This document shows positions 26,878 to 34,913 of a stretch of 64,000 nucleotides of DNA, piece after piece. The notes under the pieces are model-generated. The model ran no database searches, had not been told where the DNA came from, and worked only from the letters and a program-made list of their open reading frames with translations. Position numbers and translations under genes: made by a program. Position 1 is the first letter of the stretch. Every line of letters begins with the position of its first letter. The stretch covers positions 96,779-160,778 of the forward strand of contig NZ_BLXX01000013.1 in the NCBI RefSeq assembly GCF_014193515.1, in the 5' to 3' direction. The stretch is from Geomonas silvestris. Lineage in GTDB: Bacteria > Desulfobacterota > Desulfuromonadia > Geobacterales > Geobacteraceae.

Positions 26878-26907
26878 CTTATATCAGAACTCTGTCGAAC
26901 AGGTCAA
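26878..26907 (-). promoter_or_regulatory. Sigma70 promoter for the rhodanese lipoprotein
   Basis: On the minus strand: TTGACC (26907-26902), an 18-base spacer, and TATAAG (26883-26878). It reads into attenuator copy C and then the rhodanese lipoprotein gene. It sits just downstream of the alpha/beta hydrolase stop at 26926. Confidence 0.6.
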
Positions 26908-26925
26908 GACAAATCTTTCTGCCAG

Positions 26926-27717
26926 TCACCCGGTAAGCCGGCCGGCCTGAGATAGCTCTTTCATCAGTTGGTTACTGAACCAGGTGAAGGCGGTATCGTA
27001 GTGGATGTCGTGCGCACCGTCGAAGATCTCGAAGAAGAAGTGCTCTGCTCCACGCGCTTCCAGCTCCTGCGCCAGTTTCCAGCTGTGGTGGTAAGAGACT
27101 ACGTCGTCATGGCGGCCATGGTGCACTGACAGGTTCACCTGGGCCAGGTCCTCAAGGTAGTGAAGCGGTGAGCGCTCACGGTACCGGTCGCTCAATTCCC
27201 CGGAGCCACCCGGGACTTCGCCGCAGCAGGCCGCCACGTGCCCGGCGTACTCCGGGTTCTCCGCGTGCCAGGCGGCGAGGTCGGTAATCGGCACCCAGGC
27301 GCTCACCCCTCTCCAGGATTTCGGGCTGGCGGCAGCGGTCAAGAGGGCCATCTGCCCGCCGCCGCTACCGCCCAGGAGAAAGCGGGCGTCATCCCGCACC
27401 GCAGAGCGCCCGGTCACCAGTTCGACGGCGTCGTAGATATCGCGGACGGCGACAGGAGAGCCGGCGGCCTCCTGGGCCCGCGGATTGGAGCTCAGGTTCG
27501 GGCCGCGGAACTCGGGAAGCAACAGAGCCCAGCCGCGTTCCCGGCAGCGCGGCAGCATCCCTTCCACTTGGTTAAAACGGTCGTAGCTCCAGGTATGCAG
27601 CCCCACCACGAGAGGGACCGGATCCGGACCGCCCGGATGGAACCACAGCGCCGGTTCCGGTGAGCCGTCCACCGACGATGGGATATGGATCTCTTCCATT
27701 GCCGCACCTGCTGTCAT
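26926..27717 (-). CDS. Alpha/beta hydrolase (prolyl oligopeptidase/dienelactone hydrolase-like)
   Basis: A 263-residue soluble hydrolase. The nucleophile elbow is GGSGGGQ (Ser in FLLGGSGGGQMALL). The acid is in HHGRHDDVVSYHHS and the catalytic His in FDGAHDIHYD, so the triad order Ser-Asp-His is complete. VVGLHTWSYDRF supplies the oxyanion strand. The substrate is unknown (an ester or peptide). ATG 27717 has AGGAG six bases upstream; a frame to 27756 overlaps the NifH-like gene's end. It is the last gene of the sulfur-island unit, 20 bases after the NifH-fold gene. Confidence 0.83.
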   Translation of the reverse strand: MTAGAAMEEIHIPSSVDGSPEPALWFHPGGPDPVPLVVGLHTWSYDRFNQVEGMLPRCRERGWALLLPEFRGPNLSSNPRAQEAAGSPVAVRDIYDAVELVTGRSAVRDDARFLLGGSGGGQMALLTAAASPKSWRGVSAWVPITDLAAWHAENPEYAGHVAACCGEVPGGSGELSDRYRERSPLHYLEDLAQVNLSVHHGRHDDVVSYHHSWKLAQELEARGAEHFFFEIFDGAHDIHYDTAFTWFSNQLMKELSQAGRLTG

Positions 27718-27736
27718 CGTACACTCCTGCCTGTTC

Positions 27737-28579
27737 TCAAATCGCGGCGCCGTCACGTACCAGTCCGCACTCCAGCTCTTCGGTTATCTCGCTCCATTTC
27801 TGCAGCCAACCGGCAAAGGCTTCCGGGGGAAACGGTTGCGGCACAGCAGGAACGAGTCCCTGGGCCACCAGTCGGGCGAGCTTGCGGTACACGCTGCTCA
27901 GATGTGACTGTGGTGCCGACTCGACGACCGACTGCTTCAGGTACTCGCCTGCCGATACCATGAGCGAGTGCGGAATCGAGGCAAAGGCGCTGGTGCCGGT
28001 CCGGCGCAAGAAATCGTCGACGATGGACTCGAAGAACGATCCGGTGATGTTGTTCCCTACGAGGCCTCCGTAGCGCCACCCCAAAGCGGCACCTGCCGCG
28101 AAGAACTCGAGAAAGAGATTTAAGGTGGTGAGGGCGCCGAAATCCGCCGAGACCACCACGATGACCCGCGCCGCCTCCCCCTCGGTGCGCAGGAAGGGAA
28201 GCACGTCCGTGGGCTCGCCCGAGATGTCGTGCACCACGAAGTCGGGACGGTAACGGTCCAGCAGTTCCAGGCGGCAGAGGGCGCCGAACTCGGGAGTGGC
28301 ATCGTTATCCGCCGCGGCGCCGCATTCCACGCAGAGGATGTCGCGGTACCCCTGCGCGCACTGCAGCCGTGCAGCCTGGCAGGCGGCCTCACCCGCGAAG
28401 CCGCACCCGGTCTCGAGCGCGCTGTCACCGCGCAGCAGCGCCGACGAGAGGTGACGCCGGTCGTAGCCCAGGTGCGCCACACGGTACCCATGCTCCGCGA
28501 GTGCCGCGCTCAGGTTCACCGCAGTCGTGGAGACACCTGCGCCGCTTTTCCCGGTGATAATGAGATGTTCTGCTGCCAT
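27737..28579 (-). CDS. NifH/ParA-fold protein lacking the Walker A lysine
   Basis: A 280-residue protein of the NifH/BchL/MinD P-loop fold. The P-loop reads GKSGAGVSTTAVN: the 'signature' lysine K11 is present, but the Walker A lysine that precedes Ser-Thr is Val16. Switch I keeps an Asp (GYDRRHLSS) and switch II reads HDISGEPTDV. Of the two cysteines that bind the shared 4Fe-4S cluster in NifH, the second has no equivalent. It thus looks like a nitrogenase-reductase relative that has probably lost ATP hydrolysis and cluster binding. It is downstream of DUF2325 in the sulfur island. ATG 28579 has GGGAG before it. A real role is unknown. Confidence 0.75.
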   Translation of the reverse strand: MAAEHLIITGKSGAGVSTTAVNLSAALAEHGYRVAHLGYDRRHLSSALLRGDSALETGCGFAGEAACQAARLQCAQGYRDILCVECGAAADNDATPEFGALCRLELLDRYRPDFVVHDISGEPTDVLPFLRTEGEAARVIVVVSADFGALTTLNLFLEFFAAGAALGWRYGGLVGNNITGSFFESIVDDFLRRTGTSAFASIPHSLMVSAGEYLKQSVVESAPQSHLSSVYRKLARLVAQGLVPAVPQPFPPEAFAGWLQKWSEITEELECGLVRDGAAI

Positions 28580-28675
28580 ACCTGCTCCCTGCCTGATGTG
28601 TCGTTGCTGCTGGTACTGCAGCCAGGAAATTCAACGGATGCTGGATAGTTTCCCCGCCGCCTGCTCCGCGGGCCC

Positions 28676-28987
28676 TCAGGCCGCAGCCTCACCCTCCCCC
28701 ATGATACCGGTTTTCACGCAGGCGAGGCAGCTCCTCAGTGCGCAGACGCCGCAGTTGTGGCACTGCAGCACCGGGATGTTGCGCGAGTGGGCCGCGTCCA
28801 TCACCTGCAGGCGGGCGCGGTGCGAAACCTTTCCGGTAAAGAGCACCACCGCTTCGCTGTGCCCCAGCTTCGCCTGCAGGTCCGTCTCCGAGCGGTTGAA
28901 GATACGCAGCTCGACGCCGAGCTTCGCCGCCTCCTGGCGGTAGTGCGTCTGCAACCTGTCGATGCCGCCTACCAGCGCTATGCGCAT
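28676..28987 (-). CDS. DUF2325 family protein
   Basis: A 103-residue protein of the DUF2325 family: MRIALVGGIDRLQTHY, VVLFTGKVSHRARLQVMDAA and the Cys-rich end CHNCGVCALRSCLACVKTG. The cysteines could bind a metal or be redox active. Family members are often found near sulfur or metal genes; function unknown. AGGAGG lies before the ATG. The gap to the NifH-fold gene is 96 bases. Confidence 0.85.
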   Translation of the reverse strand: MRIALVGGIDRLQTHYRQEAAKLGVELRIFNRSETDLQAKLGHSEAVVLFTGKVSHRARLQVMDAAHSRNIPVLQCHNCGVCALRSCLACVKTGIMGEGEAAA

Positions 28988-29059
28988 GGCGATCCTCCTT
29001 TGCCGTCGTGAGCGGAGCCTTTGCTATTTCTGAGGTTCTTCCGCATTCCCGGAGCATCA

Positions 29060-29124
29060 TCTCCCCGGAGGGGACTGGGATGGGCGAAGCTGCCACCATG
29101 CAACGAGGTGGCACCTTCCCCATC
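29060..29124. repeat. Dispersed composite hairpin repeat, copy 3 (diverged)
   Basis: TCTCCCCGGAGGGGA hairpin, then GGGCGAAGCTGCCA, a spacer, and GGTGGCACCTTCCCC. It keeps the central inverted repeat of the family but lacks the second outer hairpin. It separates the DUF2292 and DUF2325 genes. Confidence 0.55.
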
Positions 29125-29133
29125 AATCTGTCT

Positions 29134-29322
29134 CTAGATTCCGCTTCCGTCGCGGTGCTCGTTCTTGAACCTGAACTTCTCGTTACGTTCGATCTGGATG
29201 ACCCGTCCGTCCTGGACCACCAGGGTCACGGTACCGAAGCGGATGCTGCGCAGGGCTTCGCGCAGAGCGCGCTCCACCTCGCCTGTCAGCCGCCCGGCGG
29301 GTATGGTTGGCGAATCGGCCAT
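29134..29322 (-). CDS. DUF2292 (YezD-like) small protein
   Basis: A 62-residue protein of the DUF2292/YezD family, with the core ALRSIRFGTVTLVVQDGRVI followed by QIERNEKFRF. These small proteins are regularly encoded with sulfate transport and sulfur assimilation genes. Function unknown; a small nucleic-acid- or ligand-binding beta protein is likely. ATG 29322 has GAGGTGG before it; the longer frame to 29424 overlaps the Sbp gene. It follows Sbp by 32 bases. Confidence 0.85.
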   Translation of the reverse strand: MADSPTIPAGRLTGEVERALREALRSIRFGTVTLVVQDGRVIQIERNEKFRFKNEHRDGSGI

Positions 29323-29354
29323 GCTCCACCTCGTTTGCGGGATTACCGTTTGGT

Positions 29355-30362
29355 CTAACGGGCGCTGTAAATCTGGTCGAACACGCCGCCATCGGAGAAG
29401 TGGGTCTTCTGCGCCTTGCGCCAACCGCCGAAGGTATCGTCGATGGTCACCAGCTTAACCTTGGGGAACTGCTTCGCGTACTTGGTTGCCACCTTCTTGT
29501 CACGGGGACGGTAGTAGTTTTTGGCGGCGATCTCCTGTCCTTCCGGGGAGTAGAGATACTTCAGGTACTCCTCGGCGACCTTGCGGGTCCCTTTTCTGTC
29601 GACCACCTTGTCGACGACCGAGACCGGCGGCTCGGCGAGGATGCTCAGCGACGGGACTACGATCTCGAACTTGTCACGCCCCAGTTCGTTAACCGCCAGG
29701 AAGGCCTCGTTCTCCCAGGCCAGCAAAACGTCGCCCTGGCCGCGCTGCACGAAAGTGGTGGTGGCTCCGCGGGCACCGGAATCGAGCACCGGCACGTTCC
29801 TGAACAGCTTGGCGACGAAGGCTTTAGCGCTCGCGTCACTCCCACCTTTCTGCTTCAGCGCGTAGGCCCAGGCGGCCAGATAGTTCCAGCGGGCACCGCC
29901 GGAGGTCTTCGGGTTGGGGGTGATCACCGCGACGCCCGGCTTCACCAGGTCGTTCCAGTCCTTGATGTGCTTCGGGTTCCCTTTGCGTACCAAGAACACG
30001 ATAGTCGAGGTGTAGGGCGAGCTGTTGTGCGGCAACCGTTTCTGCCAGTTATTCGGGATCAGCTTCGCCTTGTCGTGGATCTCGTCGATGTCGTAGGCCA
30101 AGGCCAGCGTCACGACGTCGGCATCGAGGCCGTCGATGACCGAGCGTGCCTGTTTTCCCGAGCCGCCGTGGGACTGCTTGAAGGTGACCTCTTGCCCGGA
30201 CTGCTGCTTCCATTTCTTGGCAAACGCTTTGTTGTACTCCTGGTACAGCTCGCGGGTCGGGTCGTATGAGACGTTGAGGAACTCCTGTGCGAATGCCGAG
30301 AGCGGGAGCAGGGAACCGATCAGGAACAGGGCGGCGGGAATCAAGCGACGGTTGATCTTCAT
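29355..30362 (-). CDS. sbp: Periplasmic sulfate-binding protein of an ABC transporter
   Basis: A 335-residue exported protein with signal peptide ([16 protein letters not shown]). It matches sulfate/thiosulfate-binding proteins: [46 protein letters not shown] in pieces, [24 protein letters not shown], and [20 protein letters not shown]. It delivers sulfate to a CysT/CysW/CysA transporter, which is not in this window. GGAGG precedes the ATG. A TTAGTAGA site upstream, shared with the Rrf2 gene, suggests control by that regulator. Confidence 0.93.
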   Translation of the reverse strand: MKINRRLIPAALFLIGSLLPLSAFAQEFLNVSYDPTRELYQEYNKAFAKKWKQQSGQEVTFKQSHGGSGKQARSVIDGLDADVVTLALAYDIDEIHDKAKLIPNNWQKRLPHNSSPYTSTIVFLVRKGNPKHIKDWNDLVKPGVAVITPNPKTSGGARWNYLAAWAYALKQKGGSDASAKAFVAKLFRNVPVLDSGARGATTTFVQRGQGDVLLAWENEAFLAVNELGRDKFEIVVPSLSILAEPPVSVVDKVVDRKGTRKVAEEYLKYLYSPEGQEIAAKNYYRPRDKKVATKYAKQFPKVKLVTIDDTFGGWRKAQKTHFSDGGVFDQIYSAR

Positions 30363-30396
30363 GTGCGACCTCCATTTTCATATTTAGCCTATGGTT

Positions 30397-30404
30397 TTAG
30401 TAGA
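30397..30404 (-). promoter_or_regulatory. Candidate Rrf2 operator upstream of sbp
   Basis: The eight bases TTAGTAGA (TCTACTAA on the coding strand) lie 35 bases before the Sbp start and recur at 30914-30921 in the Rrf2 promoter. The shared octamer next to an Rrf2 gene suggests a half-site for that regulator. Inference only. Confidence 0.4.
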
Positions 30405-30434
30405 CTGATTGGACAAAAAAAAGTGCATGCCTAT

Positions 30435-30896
30435 CTAGATGCAGAAATTGAGAACGCCCTTCTGTGTTTCCTCGGCCTTGTCGATCTCTTCCAGGACATC
30501 GGCGAGGGTGGTGCCGTCGAGGATCTTCGCCATGGCCTCGCGCACGTCCTTCATGACGATGCGGATGCCACAGGTCTCCTCGCTGCCGCACTCGGTACAT
30601 TTGGCGTAGGAGGTTTCGCTGACGCAGGGAACCGGCGCCAGGGGGCCTTCCATGATCCGGATGGCCTGTCCGAAGGTGATCAGCTTGGGGCTGCGCGCCA
30701 GGTAGTAGCCGCCCCCCTTCCCCTTCTTGCTCTGCAGGATGCCGTTATTCTTCAGGGCGAGCAGGATCGCCTCGAGAAACTTCTTGGGGATGTTCTCTTC
30801 CTGCGCGAGGTCGGCGATCAGGATCGGTCCCTTGTCGTACTGCCGCGCGAGGTAGATGAGGGCCTTCAGCCCGTATTTGGTCTTTTTCGACAACAT
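30435..30896 (-). CDS. Rrf2 family transcriptional regulator (CymR/IscR-like)
   Basis: A 153-residue regulator. The N-terminal winged helix reads LSKKTKYGLKALIYLARQY, then FLEAILLALKNNGILQSKKG and GKGGGYYLARSP, the usual Rrf2 DNA-binding surface. Four cysteines follow (C91, C100, C103, C109), enough for an Fe-S cluster or a thiol switch. Placed directly upstream of sbp, it probably controls sulfate uptake and itself. The start ATG 30896 is 28 bases from a TTGACA-N17-TACAAG promoter. Confidence 0.9.
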   Translation of the reverse strand: MLSKKTKYGLKALIYLARQYDKGPILIADLAQEENIPKKFLEAILLALKNNGILQSKKGKGGGYYLARSPKLITFGQAIRIMEGPLAPVPCVSETSYAKCTECGSEETCGIRIVMKDVREAMAKILDGTTLADVLEEIDKAEETQKGVLNFCI

Positions 30897-30913
30897 ATAG
30901 CTATCCCATCAAG

Positions 30914-30953
30914 TTAGTAGATTTCTTGTACCCCTTTCCCCGAAAACTGTCAA
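30914..30953 (-). promoter_or_regulatory. Rrf2 gene promoter with overlapping candidate operator
   Basis: Minus strand: TTGACA (30953-30948), 17-base spacer, TACAAG (30930-30925), then TCTACTAA (30921-30914) at the start site. Binding there would block transcription, consistent with autorepression. Confidence 0.55.
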
Positions 30954-31011
30954 CGAATTTTTCCAGGGTGTGGTTAAAAAAGTGTGCGTTGGGCCGAGGG
31001 GCGTGCAGGCA

Positions 31012-31040
31012 ACAAAAAACCCGGCGTTGTGCGCCGGGTC
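31012..31040 (-). terminator. Intrinsic terminator after the LysM gene
   Basis: On the minus strand ACCCGGCG and CGCCGGGT form an 8 bp stem with a five-base loop, followed by six T. It ends the unit that begins at 34500. Confidence 0.8.
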
Positions 31041-31073
31041 TTCTGGGCCTGCTGTAGTGGTGTCGTTCCCGGC

Positions 31074-31877
31074 CTACTGGTCGGAGAGGTGCATCATGCT
31101 GTCAGCGCGGTAGAGCGCCGCATCGGCGGAAGAGGTGGAGTTCGGGTACTTCTGGAGGAAGTCGGAGAAGAGTTCCATCGCCTTCTGGTACTCGCCGGTG
31201 AGGTACGCCTGCTTCGCCTTCCGGTAGCTCTCCAACTCCTCGGGCGCGGTGCGCGTAACCTGTTTTTCGGCAGGCTCGACCGGCTTTTTGGTGGCTGCTT
31301 TGGTCCGACCCTGCTTCGCCTGGGTTTTCGGCTGTACCTTTACTGCCGGCTGCGCCTTCATCTTGGCAGCGGTCTTCGGCTGCGTTACTTCCGGCACGGC
31401 TTCGGGAGCCTTGGTTGCCGGAGCCGTTTGTTCGGGCTGGGCTGCCTTTTCAGGCTGAGCTTTTTTGGCCGGCGCGGCCTGCTTCTTTGCACCCCGTTTG
31501 CCGTGCTTTGCCTTCACGGGTTTCGCGGGTCTTTCTTCGCCGGCCTCTTTTGCGGCCTCGACACCCTTTTCGGGCGGAACCGGAACGCGGAGCGTGCGCC
31601 CGGTGTAGATCAGGTCCGGGTTCTTGATTCTGTTAAAGACCAGCAGCTCGGGATACCAGGTCCCTTTGCCCAGGTACATCTTGGAGAGACCGGAGAGCGT
31701 GTCGCCGCGCTTAATGGTGATGCTCCTGACCAACACCCCCTCATCCGGGCCGGCCGGCAGCCGCTCGGCGCCGGCGGGTTTCGGCGTGTAGAGAAGGAAC
31801 TCTTCGGCGCCGCAGACGGCCGGCGTCGCAAGCGTCGCGATCAGGCAGGGGAGTGTCAGGAGAGTCGCCTTATTCAT
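31074..31877 (-). CDS. Exported LysM-domain protein with C-terminal TPR-like repeat
   Basis: A 267-residue protein: signal peptide (ending near AVCGAEE), a LysM domain (about residues 45-105: ITIKRGDTLSGLSKMYLG and NPDLIYTGRTLRVPVP) that binds peptidoglycan glycan, a long Lys/Ala/Pro linker (about 110-210), and a TPR-like segment at the end (YRKAKQAYLTGEYQKAMELF). It resembles cell-wall anchored scaffold proteins. The ATG at 31877 lies one base after the TAG of the upstream gene, so the two are coupled; an alternative TTG at 31895 is less likely. Confidence 0.8.
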   Translation of the reverse strand: MNKATLLTLPCLIATLATPAVCGAEEFLLYTPKPAGAERLPAGPDEGVLVRSITIKRGDTLSGLSKMYLGKGTWYPELLVFNRIKNPDLIYTGRTLRVPVPPEKGVEAAKEAGEERPAKPVKAKHGKRGAKKQAAPAKKAQPEKAAQPEQTAPATKAPEAVPEVTQPKTAAKMKAQPAVKVQPKTQAKQGRTKAATKKPVEPAEKQVTRTAPEELESYRKAKQAYLTGEYQKAMELFSDFLQKYPNSTSSADAALYRADSMMHLSDQ

Positions 31878-31878
31878 G

Positions 31879-34500
31879 CTAGTACCTGTTTCCAATTTGA
31901 TCCTGGTAGTTTAGCAGGTTCTTCATCTGCATGCTGGTGCCCACCGCTATTCCCGGTTTGACACGGTAAGAGACCTTGATGCTGCGCTTTTCGCCGGCAC
32001 CCAGCTCTTCGAAGCGCCAGGAGTACACGCCGTTGTCGGACTTGGTGAAGGCGGGATCCGCGGCCACCAGTTCCAGCTGCGACGGGATGATGCTCTGCAG
32101 GGTCACCTGTTTCGCCATGTTCGAGCCGCGGTTCACGCAGTTGAGCTCCAGCGAGGATACTTCGCCGGGCTTCAGCCTCCCACCTTTGCCGGCCATGCCG
32201 AGCTCGAGGATCGGACGCGAGTAGGTCAGCTGCAGGTGCACGCCTGCGGTCTTCTCGGCCACGTTCTCGGATTCGAAAACCACCGAAACCGGAGCGATGG
32301 CGCCGTCATGGGCGCTCGCCGGGGTGCTGATCTCCATCACGACGTAGGCCTCTTCCTTGGGCGACAGCGGCCCGACGTGGTTGATGATCGGCTCGTTGAA
32401 CTGGCGCTTGCCGTCGCGGTTCAGGTCGTCGAAGAAGCTGTAGCTGGCGCTGCTAGGGACGTTGGCCTTGATCGTGAAGAGTTCGCGCAGGTTGCCGGTG
32501 TTGGTCACGATGAGCGGGATGGCGACCACCTGGCCGGGGATCACCACCAACTTTTCGGCGGTGGTACGGGCGGCAACGCCGCTTACCCGCTGCACCACGC
32601 TGGTGCTGGAAACGAAGGATTCCTTCTTGTCCAGGTCGTTGTTGATGACATCGGCCCGAAGGAAGAGCTCCTGCTCGGCCAGTGCCTCGTCCTTCAGCTG
32701 GAAGGTTACGTTGAAGTCGTTGCTCTCGCCGGAGCGCAGCCTGATGCCGTCCAGCACCAGCGATGCTTTGGTCTCCTGCTTGAATCCCGGCGGCAACTCG
32801 CCGACCGGTTCGTACTGCGGGGGGTAGTTGAGTCTTACCGTCACGCCGCGCGCGGCAGCGGTGCCGACGTTGAGCAGCGAGATCCGGTAAGCAATCCGCT
32901 CACCCGGCAGCAACTTGGCCTTGTCAGTCTTGACCACCGCACGCAGCAGCGGAGCCGACGAAACCAGTGCGATCTCCTTGGACTGCGAGGTGTCGTTGGA
33001 GTAGTTGGAAATCACCTTGATCGGGTACACGTTGCGCTGCCCGTCGATGTTGCCGCGCGGGAGGGAGCCGACAGCGAGGACGCGGTACTTGGCGCCGACG
33101 CCCAGGACCGGTGTGTTGGCAATTGCAGTCTCCGGGTTCTTGGCCGGAGCAAAGTGAAAGTCGAACTCGGGCGGGAACCCGGATTCGAGGGTGAAGCTGT
33201 CGTTGCCGTTGCCAGCATTGACGATGTCGAAGGGGATCACGAAGCGCTTGCCGGCTTCTTCGGTTTCCGCCGCGGGGCCAAGCTGGATGTCAACGTCGGC
33301 GTACTGGGCGACCTCCAGGTTGTACACCTGGGTGATCTCACCCTGCGGAGCGATATTGACCGGCCGTTGCTGGGTCGGGTACTCGATCCCCATCTGGTGC
33401 AGCTTTGCGGTGGCGCTGGAAGCGGCCGCGGTGCCGGGGTAGCGGTCGATGACATCCTTGTAAGCAGCAATCGCCTTGTCGCGCAGGTCGCCAGAAACGG
33501 AAGCTTTCTCGGCCTTGGCGGCGGCAGCCCTTTCGGCGGCGGCTTTCTCAGCGGCAGCGCGCTCAGCGGCAGCTTTCTGGGCAGCAGTTTTTTCAGCAGC
33601 ACGCTCAGCTGCAGCTCTTTCCGCCGCCGCCTTCTTGGCTGCGGCAGCTTTCTCAGCGGCAGCTTTCTCAGCGGCAGCTTTCTCAGCGGCAGCCTTCTCA
33701 GCAGCAGCCTTCTCAGCAGCAGCCTTCTCAGCGGCAGCTTTCTCAGCGGCAGCCTTCTCGGCAGCAGCCTTCTCGGCAGCAGCCTTCTCGGCAGCAGCCT
33801 TCTCGGCAGCAGCCTTCTCGGCAGCAGCCTTTTCAGCAGCAGCACGCTCGGCGGCAACGCGCTCGGCGGCGATCTTTTCTGCAGCGATTTTCTCAGCTGC
33901 AGCGCGTTCGGCGGCGGCCTGCTCCGCGGCTACCTTTTCTGCGGCAGCACGTTGTGCCGCCAGTTTCTCGACGGCGGCCTTCTCTGCTGCTGCCTTCTCT
34001 GCTGCTGCCTTTTCGGCAGCAACCCTCTCGGCTACAGCCTTCTCGGCGGCGGCTTTGTCGGCGGCAGCCTTGGCAGCAAGTTCAGCGGCAGGAGCCTTGG
34101 CAGCCCCCTCGTCGGTCAGCTCGTTTTTCTGATAGCGCTCGGCCAGCGTCATCAGCCCTTCTTCAACCGTCGCCTTCAGCGGGCTCTCAGGGTAGTCGCG
34201 CAGGAACTGGGCCATGTACTTACCGGCGTCCCGCTGGTTGCCGGCCTTGTAGTTGGCGCGGGCCAACCAGAAGATCGCCATGTCCTTGAGCGGCGTATCC
34301 GGATACTTCTTGAGCAGCGTCGACATGTTGTCGATTGCTGCATTGAAGTCTTTGCGCTGGTAGGCGTTGAAGCCGGAAATGAAGATCTGCGAGTCCTCTG
34401 AATCCAGGGAAAACGCAGGCGCAGGCAGGAGAACCGCAACGAGGAGAAATACAGCTAGGATTCTCAGGACCGAGGCACGGAAAACTTTATAAAAATGCAC
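31879..34500 (-). CDS. Large exported TPR/coiled-coil protein with AAAEK repeat and CARDB-like beta domains
   Basis: An 873-residue protein. Signal peptide (LRILAVFLLVAVLLPAPAFS), a TPR/YbgF-like region (about 35-125: FISGFNAYQRKDFNAAIDN, YPDTPLKDMAIFWLARANYK), a long helical region of Ala-Ala-Ala-Glu-Lys pentads (about 135-335), a further short TPR segment, then two or three beta-sandwich domains of the CARDB/DUF11 kind (about 400-870). The repeat is like TolA-type rods that span the periplasm. The start is taken as GTG 34500, behind AAAGG; a longer frame to 34623 crosses the promoter. It is coupled to the LysM gene downstream, so the pair may form one envelope structure. Confidence 0.78.
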   Translation of the reverse strand: MHFYKVFRASVLRILAVFLLVAVLLPAPAFSLDSEDSQIFISGFNAYQRKDFNAAIDNMSTLLKKYPDTPLKDMAIFWLARANYKAGNQRDAGKYMAQFLRDYPESPLKATVEEGLMTLAERYQKNELTDEGAAKAPAAELAAKAAADKAAAEKAVAERVAAEKAAAEKAAAEKAAVEKLAAQRAAAEKVAAEQAAAERAAAEKIAAEKIAAERVAAERAAAEKAAAEKAAAEKAAAEKAAAEKAAAEKAAAEKAAAEKAAAEKAAAEKAAAEKAAAEKAAAEKAAAAKKAAAERAAAERAAEKTAAQKAAAERAAAEKAAAERAAAAKAEKASVSGDLRDKAIAAYKDVIDRYPGTAAASSATAKLHQMGIEYPTQQRPVNIAPQGEITQVYNLEVAQYADVDIQLGPAAETEEAGKRFVIPFDIVNAGNGNDSFTLESGFPPEFDFHFAPAKNPETAIANTPVLGVGAKYRVLAVGSLPRGNIDGQRNVYPIKVISNYSNDTSQSKEIALVSSAPLLRAVVKTDKAKLLPGERIAYRISLLNVGTAAARGVTVRLNYPPQYEPVGELPPGFKQETKASLVLDGIRLRSGESNDFNVTFQLKDEALAEQELFLRADVINNDLDKKESFVSSTSVVQRVSGVAARTTAEKLVVIPGQVVAIPLIVTNTGNLRELFTIKANVPSSASYSFFDDLNRDGKRQFNEPIINHVGPLSPKEEAYVVMEISTPASAHDGAIAPVSVVFESENVAEKTAGVHLQLTYSRPILELGMAGKGGRLKPGEVSSLELNCVNRGSNMAKQVTLQSIIPSQLELVAADPAFTKSDNGVYSWRFEELGAGEKRSIKVSYRVKPGIAVGTSMQMKNLLNYQDQIGNRY
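33500..34080. repeat. 15-base tandem coding repeat (AAAEK pentads)
   Basis: A run of a 15-base unit (on the plus strand roughly CTCAGCGGCAGCTTT) with many near-identical copies, especially 33655-33840. It codes for helical Ala-Ala-Ala-Glu-Lys pentads. The copy number is likely to vary between strains by slippage. Confidence 0.8.
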
Positions 34501-34913
34501 GTGTTGAACCTTTCGGAGCTGATTTAGATGAAAAATGGCCGAACGTGTCGGAAAGTAACATCTTAGACAACACTTGTCAACGCAGAATGGTACCGGTTTA
34601 ATCGGCGCGAGTACCGGAATCACGGCAGGTTGCGTCGATTTAAGCCTTGACCGGTCATTGTTTGAGTATCACGTAAACAAAACCAGGTACAGTGCGCCGT
34701 GTCAGCCTCTGTAGTCAGCCCGCGTTCGTTGAGTAAGGTTTTGCAGCCTTGCCGCGGCAAAAAATTTATACTATTATTCCCATTTTCAAGTCTCTACCGC
34801 GATTTTATCTGCTCACAAACCAATCGGCGGGATCTTTGATCTGAAAAAGTTGCCCCTTCGATGTGTTGCCGTCCTTGCCGATCCACCACCAGATAGCGAA
34901 CTGGGTGCCAAAG
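34501..34913. other. 413-base divergent intergenic region
   Basis: Holds the promoter for the minus-strand envelope genes and, on the plus strand, an AT-rich segment at 34758-34785 with TATACT that may drive the small membrane protein. TTGCCGCGGCAA near 34751 is a short palindrome. Nothing else was recognised. Confidence 0.45.
34552..34580 (-). promoter_or_regulatory. Promoter of the envelope rod/LysM unit
   Basis: Minus strand: TTGACA (34580-34575), 17-base spacer, TACTTT (34557-34552). The -35 is perfect and the -10 weak. Confidence 0.45.

Larger units (their letters stand above)
26552..26925. other. 374-base leader region of the rhodanese lipoprotein
   Basis: Contains the promoter (26878-26907), attenuator copy C, and about 220 further bases of relatively AT-rich leader down to the GAGGAG ribosome site. 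No small open frame with a convincing ribosome site was seen. Confidence 0.5.

Noticed and set aside
33500..34080. CRISPR-like repeat array
   Set aside because: The 15-base repeat is in frame, codes for AAAEK pentads and has no spacers.
32236..34401. 721-codon plus-strand frame opposite the AAAEK protein
   Set aside because: Mirror of the repeat (Ser/Leu/Gly-rich), no ribosome site.
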